Shown: positions 1 through 10,866 of the stretch, piece by piece
Layout of the letters: each line of letters starts with the position of its first letter
Position numbering within the stretch: position 1 is the stretch's first letter
Origin: Pseudozyma flocculosa PF-1
Taxonomy: Eukaryota > Basidiomycota > Ustilaginomycetes > Ustilaginales > Ustilaginaceae
Length of the DNA: 64,000 nt
Assembly: GCF_000417875.1 (NCBI RefSeq)
Contig: NW_006920875.1
Location: forward strand, 40,538-104,537
Reading direction: 5' to 3'
Program-made: the position numbers and the translations under genes
Notes under the pieces: generated by a model
What the model was told of the DNA's origin: nothing
The model's input: only the letters and a program-made list of their open reading frames with translations
Databases searched by the model: none

Positions 1-1149
1 CGCCGGCAGCTCCTCGGACGAAGTCGAGGAGCCCACAAAAGGCGACGGCATCGTGTGGCTCGACCCAAACGAGTCCCGCCGCCCGTCGTCGGGGCCGCCG
101 AAGGGCCCGGGCAGCATCAGCGTCGGCCTGCCGGGCGTCGTCTGCCCCGACCCCAGCGGACCGCCTCGGCCGCGGCTGCGACCGATGCTCTGCGCCGTCC
201 TCGGATCGACCGCCTGCATCGGACGCGCGTAGGGCAGACTGCCGGCAGCAGAGGCGTTGATGACCGGGAACGAGGCCGGGCGTCGCAGCTGGTTCGAGTG
301 GTCCGAAGACGAGCCTCGAGGGTCGTCGAGGTGTTCGGCAGCGCGCTTGAGCGAACGCGGTGAATCTGCGGGTACGACGGCGACGCGAGGGTCGAAGAGC
401 GGGATCGTCAGTATCTGCCCGGCCCACGCAGGCAGCAACGGGAGACGGATCCAAGACTCACTGCTGGTCTCTGGGAGGTTGCCGTAACCTCGTAGCTTTG
501 GAGAATTCGCATCCGAGCCGCCCTGCACGCCGACGCCGAGCCCGACCGGACGGCCGGGCTGGCTTCGGGCGACCTGCCTGCCATCATAGTGGCCGGCGGT
601 GGGGAAGCGCGAGCGCGTGGGAGAAACGTCGGCCGAGGACAGCGTGCTACCAGCCAGGCCGGTCCGCTGGTCGCTGTAGGCGCCGTAGTTCTGGAAACTG
701 GTGCCCGCATCGCTGCCTAGGCCCGCGTCGCCCCCAGAGAGGCCGAGCTGGCCGATGGAGCTGGCAAGTGACGTGTGCCGGGTGTGCTGCGGGAAAAAGG
801 CGGACCGCGAAGATTCGCTGCTGCTGCCGCCACTGCCTCCGCCACCGCCATACTGCTGGCCGGTGGCCGCGCCGAGTCCATGCCCGGGTGCGAGTCCGCC
901 GACGTTGCCGAGGTCCTGGTGGGTGTAGCCGGCGTGCGCATGCTGCGACCGCGGCGCCTGCTCGTCGTAGCTGTATGACGACGTCGAGTCGCCCTTCATC
1001 CTGAAGCTGGAGCCCGGGTAGCCGGCGAGGCCGCCAAACGTCGAGCTTGAGCCGGTTGCGGCGTCGGCCGACTGGAACGAGGTCGAGGATGGGATCGTGG
1101 CTGCTGGGCCGTAGTTGAGGGCTGGGCTCTGCGAGGCGCTGCTGGTCAT
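1..1149 (-). CDS. N-terminal part of a low-complexity, probably regulatory protein (partial)
   Basis: The gene begins with ATG at 1149 and runs off the left edge, so only the N-terminal part is visible. The frame stays open once a 96-bp intron (461..366, GTGAGT donor, CTGAC branch site, CCCGCAG acceptor) is removed; its length is a multiple of three. The roughly 350 visible residues are rich in Ser, Gly, Ala and Gln and contain a poly-Gly/Ser stretch, SPTRSR and SPRSLKR motifs and an RGRGG motif. No catalytic or DNA-binding domain is visible. Ser/Gly-rich leaders with SP/TP sites are common in large fungal transcription factors and RNA-binding regulators, and the very long upstream spacer fits such a gene, but this is inference. 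I do not recognise the family. Confidence 0.6.
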   Translation of the reverse strand, partial: MTSSASQSPALNYGPAATIPSSTSFQSADAATGSSSTFGGLAGYPGSSFRMKGDSTSSYSYDEQAPRSQHAHAGYTHQDLGNVGGLAPGHGLGAATGQQYGGGGGSGGSSSESSRSAFFPQHTRHTSLASSIGQLGLSGGDAGLGSDAGTSFQNYGAYSDQRTGLAGSTLSSADVSPTRSRFPTAGHYDGRQVARSQPGRPVGLGVGVQGGSDANSPKLRGYGNLPETSSESWIRLPLLPAWAGQILTIPLFDPRVAVVPADSPRSLKRAAEHLDDPRGSSSDHSNQLRRPASFPVINASAAGSLPYARPMQAVDPRTAQSIGRSRGRGGPLGSGQTTPGRPTLMLPGPFGGPDDGRRDSFGSSHTMPSPFVGSSTSSEELPA

Positions 1150-4100
1150 GGTGCAACGATGCGGGGCGAACCTCTTGCGAGCAACGGGCGTCTCAGAGAC
1201 CGGCGCGGGTCCAAAAGAACTGGGAACTGAGGCCGAGCGAAGGAGAGCCGGGGCTGTCGCCGGTGGCGATGCGTCTGAAGATGTCGCAACAGAATCGGGA
1301 TCAAGAGGGTCGGAGCGGGCGGGTGTCCGGTCGAGTCGAGGAGCGAGCCGGTCGATCGCGACGACGTCGGCGAGGTGGCAGTGGCGGTAGTGGTGGACCG
1401 GGAGTTGAAGGAAGATCCATCCAAGAAGAGCGTGGCGAGGAGAGACAGTGTGCGACCGAGGTCAAGACGTTGAAATAGAGACACCAGTTAGGATCCGGAC
1501 CGGTGAAACGGGATGAGACGAGACAGGTCGTGACGAGAGACAGGTGCGCGTTGGCAGAGGAAGGTGAGATGTCGAGAGACAGGTGCGCGTAGGCAGAGGA
1601 AGTAGGATGAAAGGGTCAGAAGAGAAGGAGAAGGAGGTGAAGGGAGCGGGTCGGATGACATCGATGGTCAGCAGAGCTCGATGGGCCTCTTGTCAGCTTA
1701 CGACGCGCTCCACTCACCACCGGCGAAGGTCTGGCTTCTTGGTTGACTATGTCTCCGTTCCGGACGCCGGATCGAGAGGCAGCCGGTGTGACGCAGAAGC
1801 GAAAAGAGCCGCAGGCAGAACTACCGTGAGACCGCTTGCGGTAGGCTGAGGCCTGAGGGTAAAAGGCAGCGCAGTGGCGAATTAGGCGCGGGATTTCGAT
1901 CGTCGAAGCGGCGCCGAGACGTAATCGCACGAGGCCGACGGGTAGCAGGTCGCAGTTGGCAAGATCCATCCGCACCAGGCGAGCGGGTGGTCACCGGGAA
2001 CGGATCGGGAAGGCCAGGGAGGGGGAAGCGCCAACGCCGAGTCGAGGCAGGGATGGTGCAGAAGGGCAAAGGATGAAGAGGGCGGCCGGACGACCCGGAC
2101 GGTGGTGGTGGTGGTGAGCAAGGGCAGCGAGGATAACGGTAGGTGGAAGAGATAGAGAGACAGAGGGATGGGGGAGACGTCAGCAGACTGAGACAAGCCA
2201 GGGAGGAGGAGGCATGCCGAGCCCAGACTCTTCGCAAGAGGCAGCTGCTCCCAGGGTGAGACATGGAGTGGCACGCAGGGCGCGCCTGCCATAACCGGCA
2301 GGGGCGCGATCTTCCGGCCTCGTGCTCGCTCCGCGCTCGGCCTGGTCTCGCCAGACACCACCGCCGCCACGCTCCCGGCTGTGACCGCGGCCGCGGCCGA
2401 AATGAACAAGGTTCGAGGAACCGACAACGGATGCTGCGCTGGTCTCGATACGCCAAGCGCCTTGCGCCGTCGGCGTGTTACACTCTGCGTCTCGCGGAGT
2501 GAGACTGCATGCTGCACCTTCGTCCTTGACCATCCGGCGTCGCCCCGCTCGACCCAGACAGTCTATCTTGGAAGACGCACGGCGAAGTGCCCCAGGTAAG
2601 ATGCAAGGGCCGGTCGCAAGCGTGGCGCCCGGAGGTGGCCGCGACAGCAGCGGCGGGCCCCGGCCAGGCGAGCCGCCTATCGTGACAACACGGAACGGAT
2701 CCAACACCGTGCCGTCCGGACGCCGGTTCGTGTGACACAACTGCGCAGAGCCCAAGCGCAGAGCCCACTCACCTGTCAGTCGAGCAGCTCGACGAGGACT
2801 GCGGTGCGATGAAGCACAGCGCCGTGTTGATGAGACCGAGGGTCTAGAAATGAAGGGAGGATCGTGCTCGAGCGAAGGCTTTTCCTGCACTGCTAGCGCC
2901 GGGATGGTTTCGCCGAACCGCAGCGCCACGGGTCGTGCGACAATGGGAGAAGGGCGACATGAAGCGAGGCGGTCCGAGGAGGTGCCGAGTGACCAGCACC
3001 GTGGCGCGGTCGGACAGCAGTCGGGGCATCGTGACAATGGCACAGGTGGGTGCCAAGAAGCGTTGCCGGCAAAACCAGCAGGGACGATAAGGAAAGGGAG
3101 GGGCAAAGAAGAACATTCATGGATGTCAGTACGGCCGCCGCTCGATTGCAGGACCACCAGACGGTCTATCGGCCACCCACCTCTGCCTTGGCGAAGCTCG
3201 ACGACCGAGACGAGAAGGAGGTGCCAAGAGGAGTTTGGACCCTTGTAGACGCCTGTGGCGACGTGAGAGCTCAACGGGGGCCGCTGCCGTGCGTTTGACG
3301 AGGAGGAGCGATGTTTCCAGGGGCAAGAACCGATTGCCCCGTGGATGGTTGCGGAAAGCAGGCAGAAAGGGGTCCTCCAAGTCGCAGGAACGGCGACTTC
3401 CGGCTGCGTCGGGAATGGCGACAAGAGGGTCGAAGAGAGTCGGTCGGCCGGGAGAAAAAGGGCGGCCCTGATTGGCGGTGGGGCGGGCTTGCGCGTTGTT
3501 CAACAGAGCCCGGACCACGTCGGTCGAAGGTGGCCGGGTCGCGCACACAAAGGGCGGAGGAGGGACTGATTGGCTAGGTCGCCGCAGTCTGACAGCTTTG
3601 TCGGACGCTGGTGGCGCTCGAGAGCAAGCGACGATACCGACGAGCGAGTCCGCTTGGGCAAGGCTGGCAGAGGTGAGTGGGAGACGGGCTCCTTTGTCGG
3701 AGGTGCTCTGCTCGCAGCCAAAGGATCGAGCTAACTGGTGCAGGCGACCACGATACGACGGCGTCAATCGGCACCGGTGGTGGTGAGAGCGGTGGCGACG
3801 AGATGGTGCTAGCGTAGCGGTGGCGGTAGTAGAGGTGGCGGTGGCGAGGACGAGGCTCGAGGTTGGAAGAAGCAGAGAAAGGGAGACGGGGTAACGGAAG
3901 GGGCCGAAGGGGGGGCGGCTCGAAGGCGACTAGGGGTCGGCACCTATTTGAATCAAAGCTGAGACAAGTCGAGCGTCGAGATGAGACACGCGCGCACGCA
4001 AGCGGCCGCTGCTTCCGCCGCCGGACAGCCACCTGTGGCAGGCGACCGACGGTGCTGCCCCAAGCAGTCGGAAGCCTTTGACCAGGCCGGGTCGACTGGT

Positions 4101-4830
4101 GCTGACCCTTGCCCGCTGCAGGCAGGGCGTCTACCGTACCTGTACGTCCCCTCGCAGCCCTCCAGTGGCGGTTGATGGTCAGCACGCCGCGAGATTGCCT
4201 TGTAGAGCGGCAGCGAATGGCCGGATCCGTCGAGACCAAGAGCGCTGCCAGTCGGCAAGGTTCCGAAGAAACGGCGAAGGGCGGCGCCGGGCCGACCGAG
4301 CCAGTAAGCCAGCGAGCCCTATTGACGTCGTGTCAAAGGAGCGGGAGCGGAATGCACGCCGGCTCGAGTCGTCACCTTCGGCCGATCCGGCGATCAAAGG
4401 GCATCTAGCGTCCTCCCTTCCTCTTCGCCGGAACGCAGCAGGTGTGAGCGGCGCCAGCGGATCCGTCGATCAACGGATCGGGTTCGACGAGGCAGTAGAC
4501 CGTGCCGCCCACAACGTCAGCAGGAGCGGAAAGAGGCGGACGAGGGGGGAGCGGGCGAGGGGGGAGGGGAGGCGAGCTCGAGGGCGGGCGTGTATCGAAT
4601 GCGGGCAGACGCGACCCCTACGACGTCGCCGAAAGAAGCGTCGATGCGGGTGAAGGGAGGCTACCGACGAGGGCGACTGTAGGATGGGCGAGTTGCGCAA
4701 GAAGAGCCAGCCGGGCGAGCGGGGAATGATGGAGATCAGGAGGGGAAGAGCGGGGCAGGAGCGGGCGAGAAGATCGCCCCCGCCTGGAGGAGCGTTCTCT
4801 TGGCTTGGCTCGTCGGAAGGAGGCCGGAAG

Positions 4831-4865
4831 GCAGGCAGGCAGGCAGGCGGGCGGGCGGGCGGGCA
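4831..4865. repeat. GGCA/GGGC tetranucleotide repeat
   Basis: About four GCAG units pass directly into four GCGG units. It lies in the gene-free region, and a longer array of the same family is at 5025-5075. Confidence 0.8.
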
Positions 4866-5024
4866 TGGAGGAGGAGGGGCAGGCCAAGCAGGCAGGCAGC
4901 TTAGGGTGTGCAAGCTCGACCCTGCCGCCTGTCTACAGCAGCTCTGGCCACCGGATGCGGTGCCTCTTCCCCAGCGAGGCGTCGCGAGAGGGCGCAGACC
5001 GGCATGAAGCAAGCGGAAGGCACC

Positions 5025-5063
<39 letters not shown>

Positions 5064-5075
5064 ACAGGCAGGCAG
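5025..5075. repeat. CAGG tetranucleotide microsatellite
   Basis: About twelve copies of CAGG with two CAGA variants near the right end. Shorter runs of the same unit occur near 6045-6062. Not inside any supported coding region. Confidence 0.85.
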
Positions 5076-6605
5076 ACACCAGGCGGCGGCTTGGCTGGGC
5101 AGGAACGACCAACTGACCGACCGACCGACCCGACGGCCTCGACCGACTCCGGCCAAGCCGAGAGAGAGAGGGAGAGCTTAGCGTGCGGAGCTGCCCCTCT
5201 GGCTGGCGGTCTGGCACCCCTCGCCTCTCTCTCGAGCTTGCTCGCCCCTCCGTTCGCTCGCTCTGCCTAGCGCCTCGACCGACTCTGTCCCTTCCCCGCC
5301 TCGAGCTCCACGACATACCACTCTCGCTCGCTGCACCAACGACACGGTCTAGCCGCGCACGCCTGTCCGAGGGGAAGAGTAGCCCTCCGACGACGACGCC
5401 AACCTGGCCTGCTGGGCAGGAGAACGGGTCGTCCCGGGCATTGGGTCCGGACCGAAGGGCGGCACAGAGGCTAGGGCGAGGCCAGCGGGCGAGAAGGCAG
5501 CGCAACGAACCTCCGGCCTCTCCGACCCTCGACGCAGGGTCGTCTGCTTCGACGGGCAGGCCAGGCCAGCCGCGTTGAGTGCCTGCCGCGCCTGCCCGGC
5601 TGGCTGGCTTCTGCAAGCCTGCCTGGCATTTTGTCCGCCTTCCCGGAAGCGGAAGCCCCAGGCACGCAGGCAGGGAGCGGCGGAGCTCGGGAAAACCCGA
5701 AAAGCGGACGAGCTGCCGCAGGGTGGCGCGCGCAGGCTACGTCAGCAGCTGCGAGCCAGGGCAAGCGGCCAGCCTAGCCTGCCCGCCTCTCAACTCTCAA
5801 CTCTACCTAGCTCCCTGCCACCGCACCGTGAGCCAGCCACCGCACAACCAGCAGGCAGGCATCCGCCCTTCTGGATGCGGCAGAGAGGTGCCCTGATCCG
5901 CTGGAGCGTGCAAGCCTCTTCTGCCCTGGCACTTGAAATTGCGCCTGTCCCCGCCGCTACGACGCCGCTGGTCGAGGCGTCGAGCCCAACGGCTAAAGCC
6001 AGGCGAGGGAGGGGTGGCAAAGATGTATGCGGCTTGCCCTCTGACAGGCAGGCAGGCAGGCAAGGAGGGGAAGAGGCGACGTCGGGTTGCCCGGCGGAAG
6101 TCGAGCTTGGCTTGGCCTTGCTTGTTTGGTTGTTGCCGGATGGGCCGCCGTCGAAATGCAGCCGAGAAAAAATCGGCGGAAAAGGCCAGAAAAGCAAGCC
6201 GGTCCTCCAGCCGAGGCCGTCGAGCGGCAGGCCGGGCCAAGCCAAGAGGCGAGGCCTCACAACCAGCCTGCCTCCCCTTTTCAAAGACGAACAAAAAAAA
6301 AAATGGCCGCCGCCGCCGGGCGATTCAACATCCAAGCCCCTCGAGGCAGCTGCCCAGGCTGGCAGGCACGCAGGCACTAAGGCACCGAGGCACGGTGCGG
6401 TGGCTTGCTGCTGCGCAGACCTCGGTGCCTGATCCACGGCCCCCTTGCTGCCTCTCAAGCTGAGCCGGCCTCTGGGCCTCGACCACGCACGCCGACCCCC
6501 CCATCATCCTCGCAGAGCCTGGGCTGGCCTGCCCTACCCCACCGGTCACGCTTCGTAAAGTTATGCTGCTTGTCGAGTCGCCCCCCACCAGGCCGATCCG
6601 GAGGC

Positions 6606-6613
<8 letters not shown>

Positions 6614-6639
<26 letters not shown>

Positions 6640-6640
6640 A
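6614..6640. repeat. GAC trinucleotide microsatellite
   Basis: Nine uninterrupted GAC units followed by GATGATG. It lies in the gene-free region. Confidence 0.8.
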
Positions 6641-9308
6641 TGATGCTGGCCATCAGCTGGAGCATCTGGCATCGACAGAGGATCGCCAGGCCGGGCCATC
6701 AGCATGCTTGAGGATCGGCCCTGTCCGCCATCCGCCAGGTTTAGTGCGTGGTACGGTACATACCTTGCCCCGTCGCGGCACTCGTACTGCTCTCACGCCG
6801 TACCTACGTCCGCTTCTTTGGCGAAGGCAGTTGCCACCGTACCAGCACCGCCACAGCTCGACGGCTTGCATACAGTGGTTTCGATTCTGTCCCTAGCGTG
6901 TGTACCGGTGGCAGGGCAAGGCCAGCCGGCCACCGAGCGCCGCGCCGGCATGGCAGGGGCCCGCGCACCGGTACGCCTCGACGCCGCTCCAGCCCTATCG
7001 GAATCTGTCTCTTGGCCACCTCGTCGACCGAGCTACACCAGCCATGGGCGCATGCCGCCGCTACCCTACGTTACGGAACCCTTCTCCCTCGGTCCTCGCC
7101 TTGGCCCGCTCGACCTGGCAGGTTAGAGGCCGTACGTCGGCGCGACAATGAGCCGGATGGACCCTGTCGCCGAAGCAATCAAGCGGCGCCGTGGATGCTC
7201 ACTACTTCTGCCTGGCGAGCTCGTCTGTTAGCAGCTGACGACCGACGTACTCTTCCTGCCGAGGTCGGCTTCGCCTGCCCGCCTGCCTCTCTGCAGCGGC
7301 CTGGCTTGCCGGACTCCTGGGCTCGCTGCCGGGTCTCTTCTTGGCGGCAGCGGCTGTCGTCGAAGACGGAGAAAGGGGGCCTTGCGAGGCAGACGGGCTC
7401 GATTCTGGCGGCAAAGGCCAAAGAGGAGCATGCATCGCCTTTGGGATGCGCCCTTGATCCGCGAGCTCCTGGCTCACGATGAGCGCCTCTCGGTCGATTT
7501 GAACAGCAAGCTGAGGTCTTTGCTTCAGCCCTTCTGCCGATGGCGATTCGCTCCCGCCGCTTCTCAGGCTAAGAACTTACCATGACGCCGTCGCTGTCGA
7601 CAGAGTTCCGCGCCTACTCGCGTCCCGCTCCAGAACGACTGCAACTCCCGCCTTCTCGAGTCAAGCACCACTCGAGAAGCTCGGCGTATACGAGCAGCGG
7701 TTGGCCTGTCGGGCAGGCGGTACCGCCACCCACGAGCGCGGCCACAGGGTGAGACTTGTCTGAGCCAGCGCAGATGGCCCTGCGCAGAACCAAGCAGGCT
7801 AGGATCGTCTATGTACCTGCCTCGTCGGTCGCTCAGCCAAAGTCTCAGCCGCAGCAGAAGCAGGGCAGGGCTGGGCACGACTTCTGTCGCACGTCGAGCG
7901 CCTGTCCGGCCGAGTCAGACACACCGACTCGTCCAGATCTGACACGGGCTGGCTCGCCACCGGCGGTGGTGGTAGGCCTGCCACGCCATGCTTCACACGA
8001 GGACCCTCTGGATCATTGTGACGCGACGTCTTGACATCGCACAGCAGAGGCTCTCGGTATGGAACGTCGAGAACCAAACGAGGCGCCCCGAGTGAAGATC
8101 GTTCCTGCGGCAAAACCCACTTCCGCACGAGGACCTCGCCCGGCGGTGGCCATCATGGAGCTGGCTCACCGGCCCAACGACCAAGGACCGCATGCGTCGC
8201 CGGGCGAAGAGTACGCGCGTTCGACGATACCCACACACGGCATTCGGAGGTCTCTACTGCGCAGCGGGCAGCGCATCGCCGTCTCTCCGACGAGCCACAA
8301 CTCTCCATCGCCAGCCGAGAGAAGGCGACCCTGAGGACGTGCGCATGCATGCATGCGACGCAGGGTTCCCATGCCGCCCCACCGCCGCCGCTGCAGACAT
8401 CGCCCGAGCGCAACGCCAGCAGCTACATAGGTCACTACTGTAACGCCGCCTCTGGCTGCCCTGATCGCCGCCAAAAAGGAGCAAGGAGGCTCTCGTCCTA
8501 CGCGCAGCAGGCCGATGTCGGTCGGAGATACTGGACTGCGACAGCGTCGGCGACTGCGACTGCGACCGCAGACCAGCGCGGCGCTCTGTCGCCGATGTGA
8601 GGATCGACGTCCGACTCGACCCCCGAGTCGGGCTTTTGAGACGAGCTGTGCATAGTCCGCCAGGACGCTTCGACGGACGAGTCTTCCTTCCAAGGTGGCC
8701 GCCGGCACCAGCGTCGACCGGTACCGCGCCTCGTCGACGTCGATGTCGACGTCGTCGAAGCCACCTTTGAAGTCGCTCGTCGATGCACAGGTCTCGCAAC
8801 GGGACGGTGTTACCTTGCCCTCGACTGCATTCACCTTGCACGCCAAACCCGGGGTCAGGGCCACTACTACCGTCGTTGTTGTTGCAGCAGCAGCAAGTTC
8901 GATGGCAGGACCCACCACTCCGCTTAAACGGGGCACGATTTCGAGCAGCACGCATCGGTCGTGGTTCCTGCGTGGAAGCAACGCTGGTTGAGATCACGGT
9001 CGATCAGGCACCGACCCAACGCGCTGAAGTGCCGGGCATGGACCGGAAGGCCATAGGCCGATCACGTCGCTGCGAAGAGCCACATGGTCGTGGCATGGTC
9101 AGGGCGGCTACTTACAGGAGTCTGACGGACGCCGGTCGATCCCCATCCGACGACTCCGCCTTCAACCTCCGCCACCGCTGCTGCTGCGCTGCCAGCGTAT
9201 GGAACGTGGCGAGGACGGTGCCTGGGGTACGGTACATACAGTACACTAGCGACCTCGCCAGGCCTTCGATGGCACAATAGGCAAAAGGCCAGCCACCAGC
9301 CCGAAGGA

Positions 9309-9338
9309 CCCCCCCCCCCCTCCCCCCCCCGCCCCCCC
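9309..9338. repeat. Interrupted poly-C tract
   Basis: Ten C, one T, ten C, one G, eight C. The minus strand therefore carries three long G runs, which is G-quadruplex-prone and also prone to sequencing-length error. Confidence 0.8.
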
Positions 9339-10100
9339 CGGACGTGGTTCAAGATCCGACGCAACGGCCAGGCGGACTCCGACCGAGTGGGTACACACGG
9401 TACCTGGTTCCCGGGCTGCCACCTGCCTCACGGCCTGCCCTGCCCTGCCCTGCCCTGGCATCACCCTTCGCCCTAGGGAACATCTTCCACGACGCAGGGT
9501 GGCCCTTCGCCGCATTCGAGAGGAGACAAGGTCCCTACAGCAGCGCCACAAAGATAAGGCTCACGGCCGCCCCGACGCCGAGAAGGGGACGCCTACATAG
9601 CAGCGACGCGAAGAGATGCAGCGACCGTCGCCGTCAACGTCGACGGGGTGCCTGCATCGACTCGACGACGCAGGTACCAGACGGCGTCCGCCGAGCCCAG
9701 GCCAGGCCGGGTCGCGTCGGTCCAAGCCGCACCCTGGTCCCGTAACCCAAATCTGCCAACGCCTCGTGCCGTCACCCGTCAAGCAGGCGAACCGCTTGCT
9801 GGTTTCCACCGCGACGACGACGGCGATGGCGACAAAGGGACGCACGACGGCGTCTGGAACCGGGCGCATGGCTCTCACGGTCGCCTGCACACGGCGTGGG
9901 TACGTGGCCGCATGAGCGCCGCCGAGGCACCGCCATTTCCACGGCTCTCGGTCGTCTCGACTCAGCCCCGCCTCGCTGGCGCCTCGCCCGGAAGCACCTC
10001 GTCGAATCCGGGAGAGTCAGAGCGGGGCGGGGGCAGACTCTTCGAGAGACGTAGACACAGGCGTCTTGGTCTCGCTGCAGCCGTCGTGTCGCAACTCCCT

Positions 10101-10200
10101 GTCTCGTCGCAGCCGTCGTCTCGTCGCAGCCGTCGTCTCGTCGCAGCCGTCGTCTCGTCGCAGCCGTCGTCTCGTCGCAGCCGTCGTCTCGTCGCAGCCG
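10101..10200. repeat. 17-bp tandem repeat, about six copies
   Basis: The unit GTCTCGTCGCAGCCGTC repeats exactly from 10101 with a 17-bp period; the sixth copy lacks its last two bases. Exact identity between copies suggests recent slippage. It is not a CRISPR: there are no spacers. A GAGGAC-type six-base repeat lies shortly after it, near 10330-10370. Confidence 0.9.
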
Positions 10201-10866
10201 CCTTGCGCCATCCACACCCAACCTCGGGGCCACCTAGGCCTCCTCTTCTTTCGATCTCGCGTCAACCTTCCGCACCGTCTTCGCCACGCCTGTCCGGATT
10301 TCACCGGCCTCAACTTGGCGTGGCCAGGACGAGGCCGAGGCCGAGGACGAGGACGAGGACGAAGACGAGGACGTCGTTCGGGCCCAGATTTGCGTGTACC
10401 GCCATTCTCGACGATGTGCCTGGCGGTGCGTGGCAAGGCGAAGAGAGGCCAAGCCCACGACAGGCGAAACCCATTGAATGGCGACTAGGATCCCGATGCT
10501 CCGAGCGGCCGACGATCGACGGGACGTCTGGAGCCAGCGGCGCCAAAGGAAGACGGTTCTGTTCGACATCGTCGAGCTCAATCTGATCCGATCCGGTCGG
10601 GCCAGAGCTCTCTTCTCGATCCTCGCCCGACACTCACACGACTTCGTACAGAGCATGTCATCTTCTCCGTCCAGCAGGCATCTCTGCATGCAATTCCATC
10701 TGCGCTGTCGAAGACGAGGCAAACCAAGGTTAAAGCAGAGGATCGTCTAGGCGTCAGCACGCGTCCTTCCCCCGACCATCTATGTACTGTACTGTACTGT
10801 ACATTGGCGATCGACGAGTCGCGTCGAAATAAAGGGCGGGGGGACGGACTCACGTGTCAATCTAGT

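Larger units (their letters stand above)
1150..10866. other. 9.7-kb gene-free region rich in simple repeats
   Basis: No frame here has recognisable motifs or a convincing exon series. The longest open frame (minus strand, 3424..2180) has no codon-like composition or family resemblance. The first 2-3 kb upstream of 1149 is pyrimidine-rich on the minus strand, as in long fungal 5' leaders. The rest contains GGCA-type, GAC-type and 17-bp tandem repeats and a cytosine tract, annotated separately. It lies between the 5' end of the partial gene at 1149 and the 3' end of the thiamin gene at 10867, so most of it is probably promoter and 5' UTR of the former. Confidence 0.6.

Noticed and set aside
2180..3424. 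414-codon open frame on the minus strand
   Set aside because: No domain, no ordered composition, overlapping open frames of similar length in other phases, and its start is in pyrimidine-rich leader-like sequence. High GC alone yields such frames.
5575..6458. Overlapping open frames of 285 and 222 codons on opposite strands
   Set aside because: Both are low-complexity readings of GGCA-rich sequence and cannot both be coding; neither has a motif.
10101..10200. CRISPR-like repeat array
   Set aside because: Repeats are directly adjacent without spacers, and the genome is eukaryotic.
9648..10586. 312-codon plus-strand open frame
   Set aside because: Largely composed of the 17-bp and GAGGAC-type repeats and without any motif; a by-product of stop-poor GC-rich repeats.
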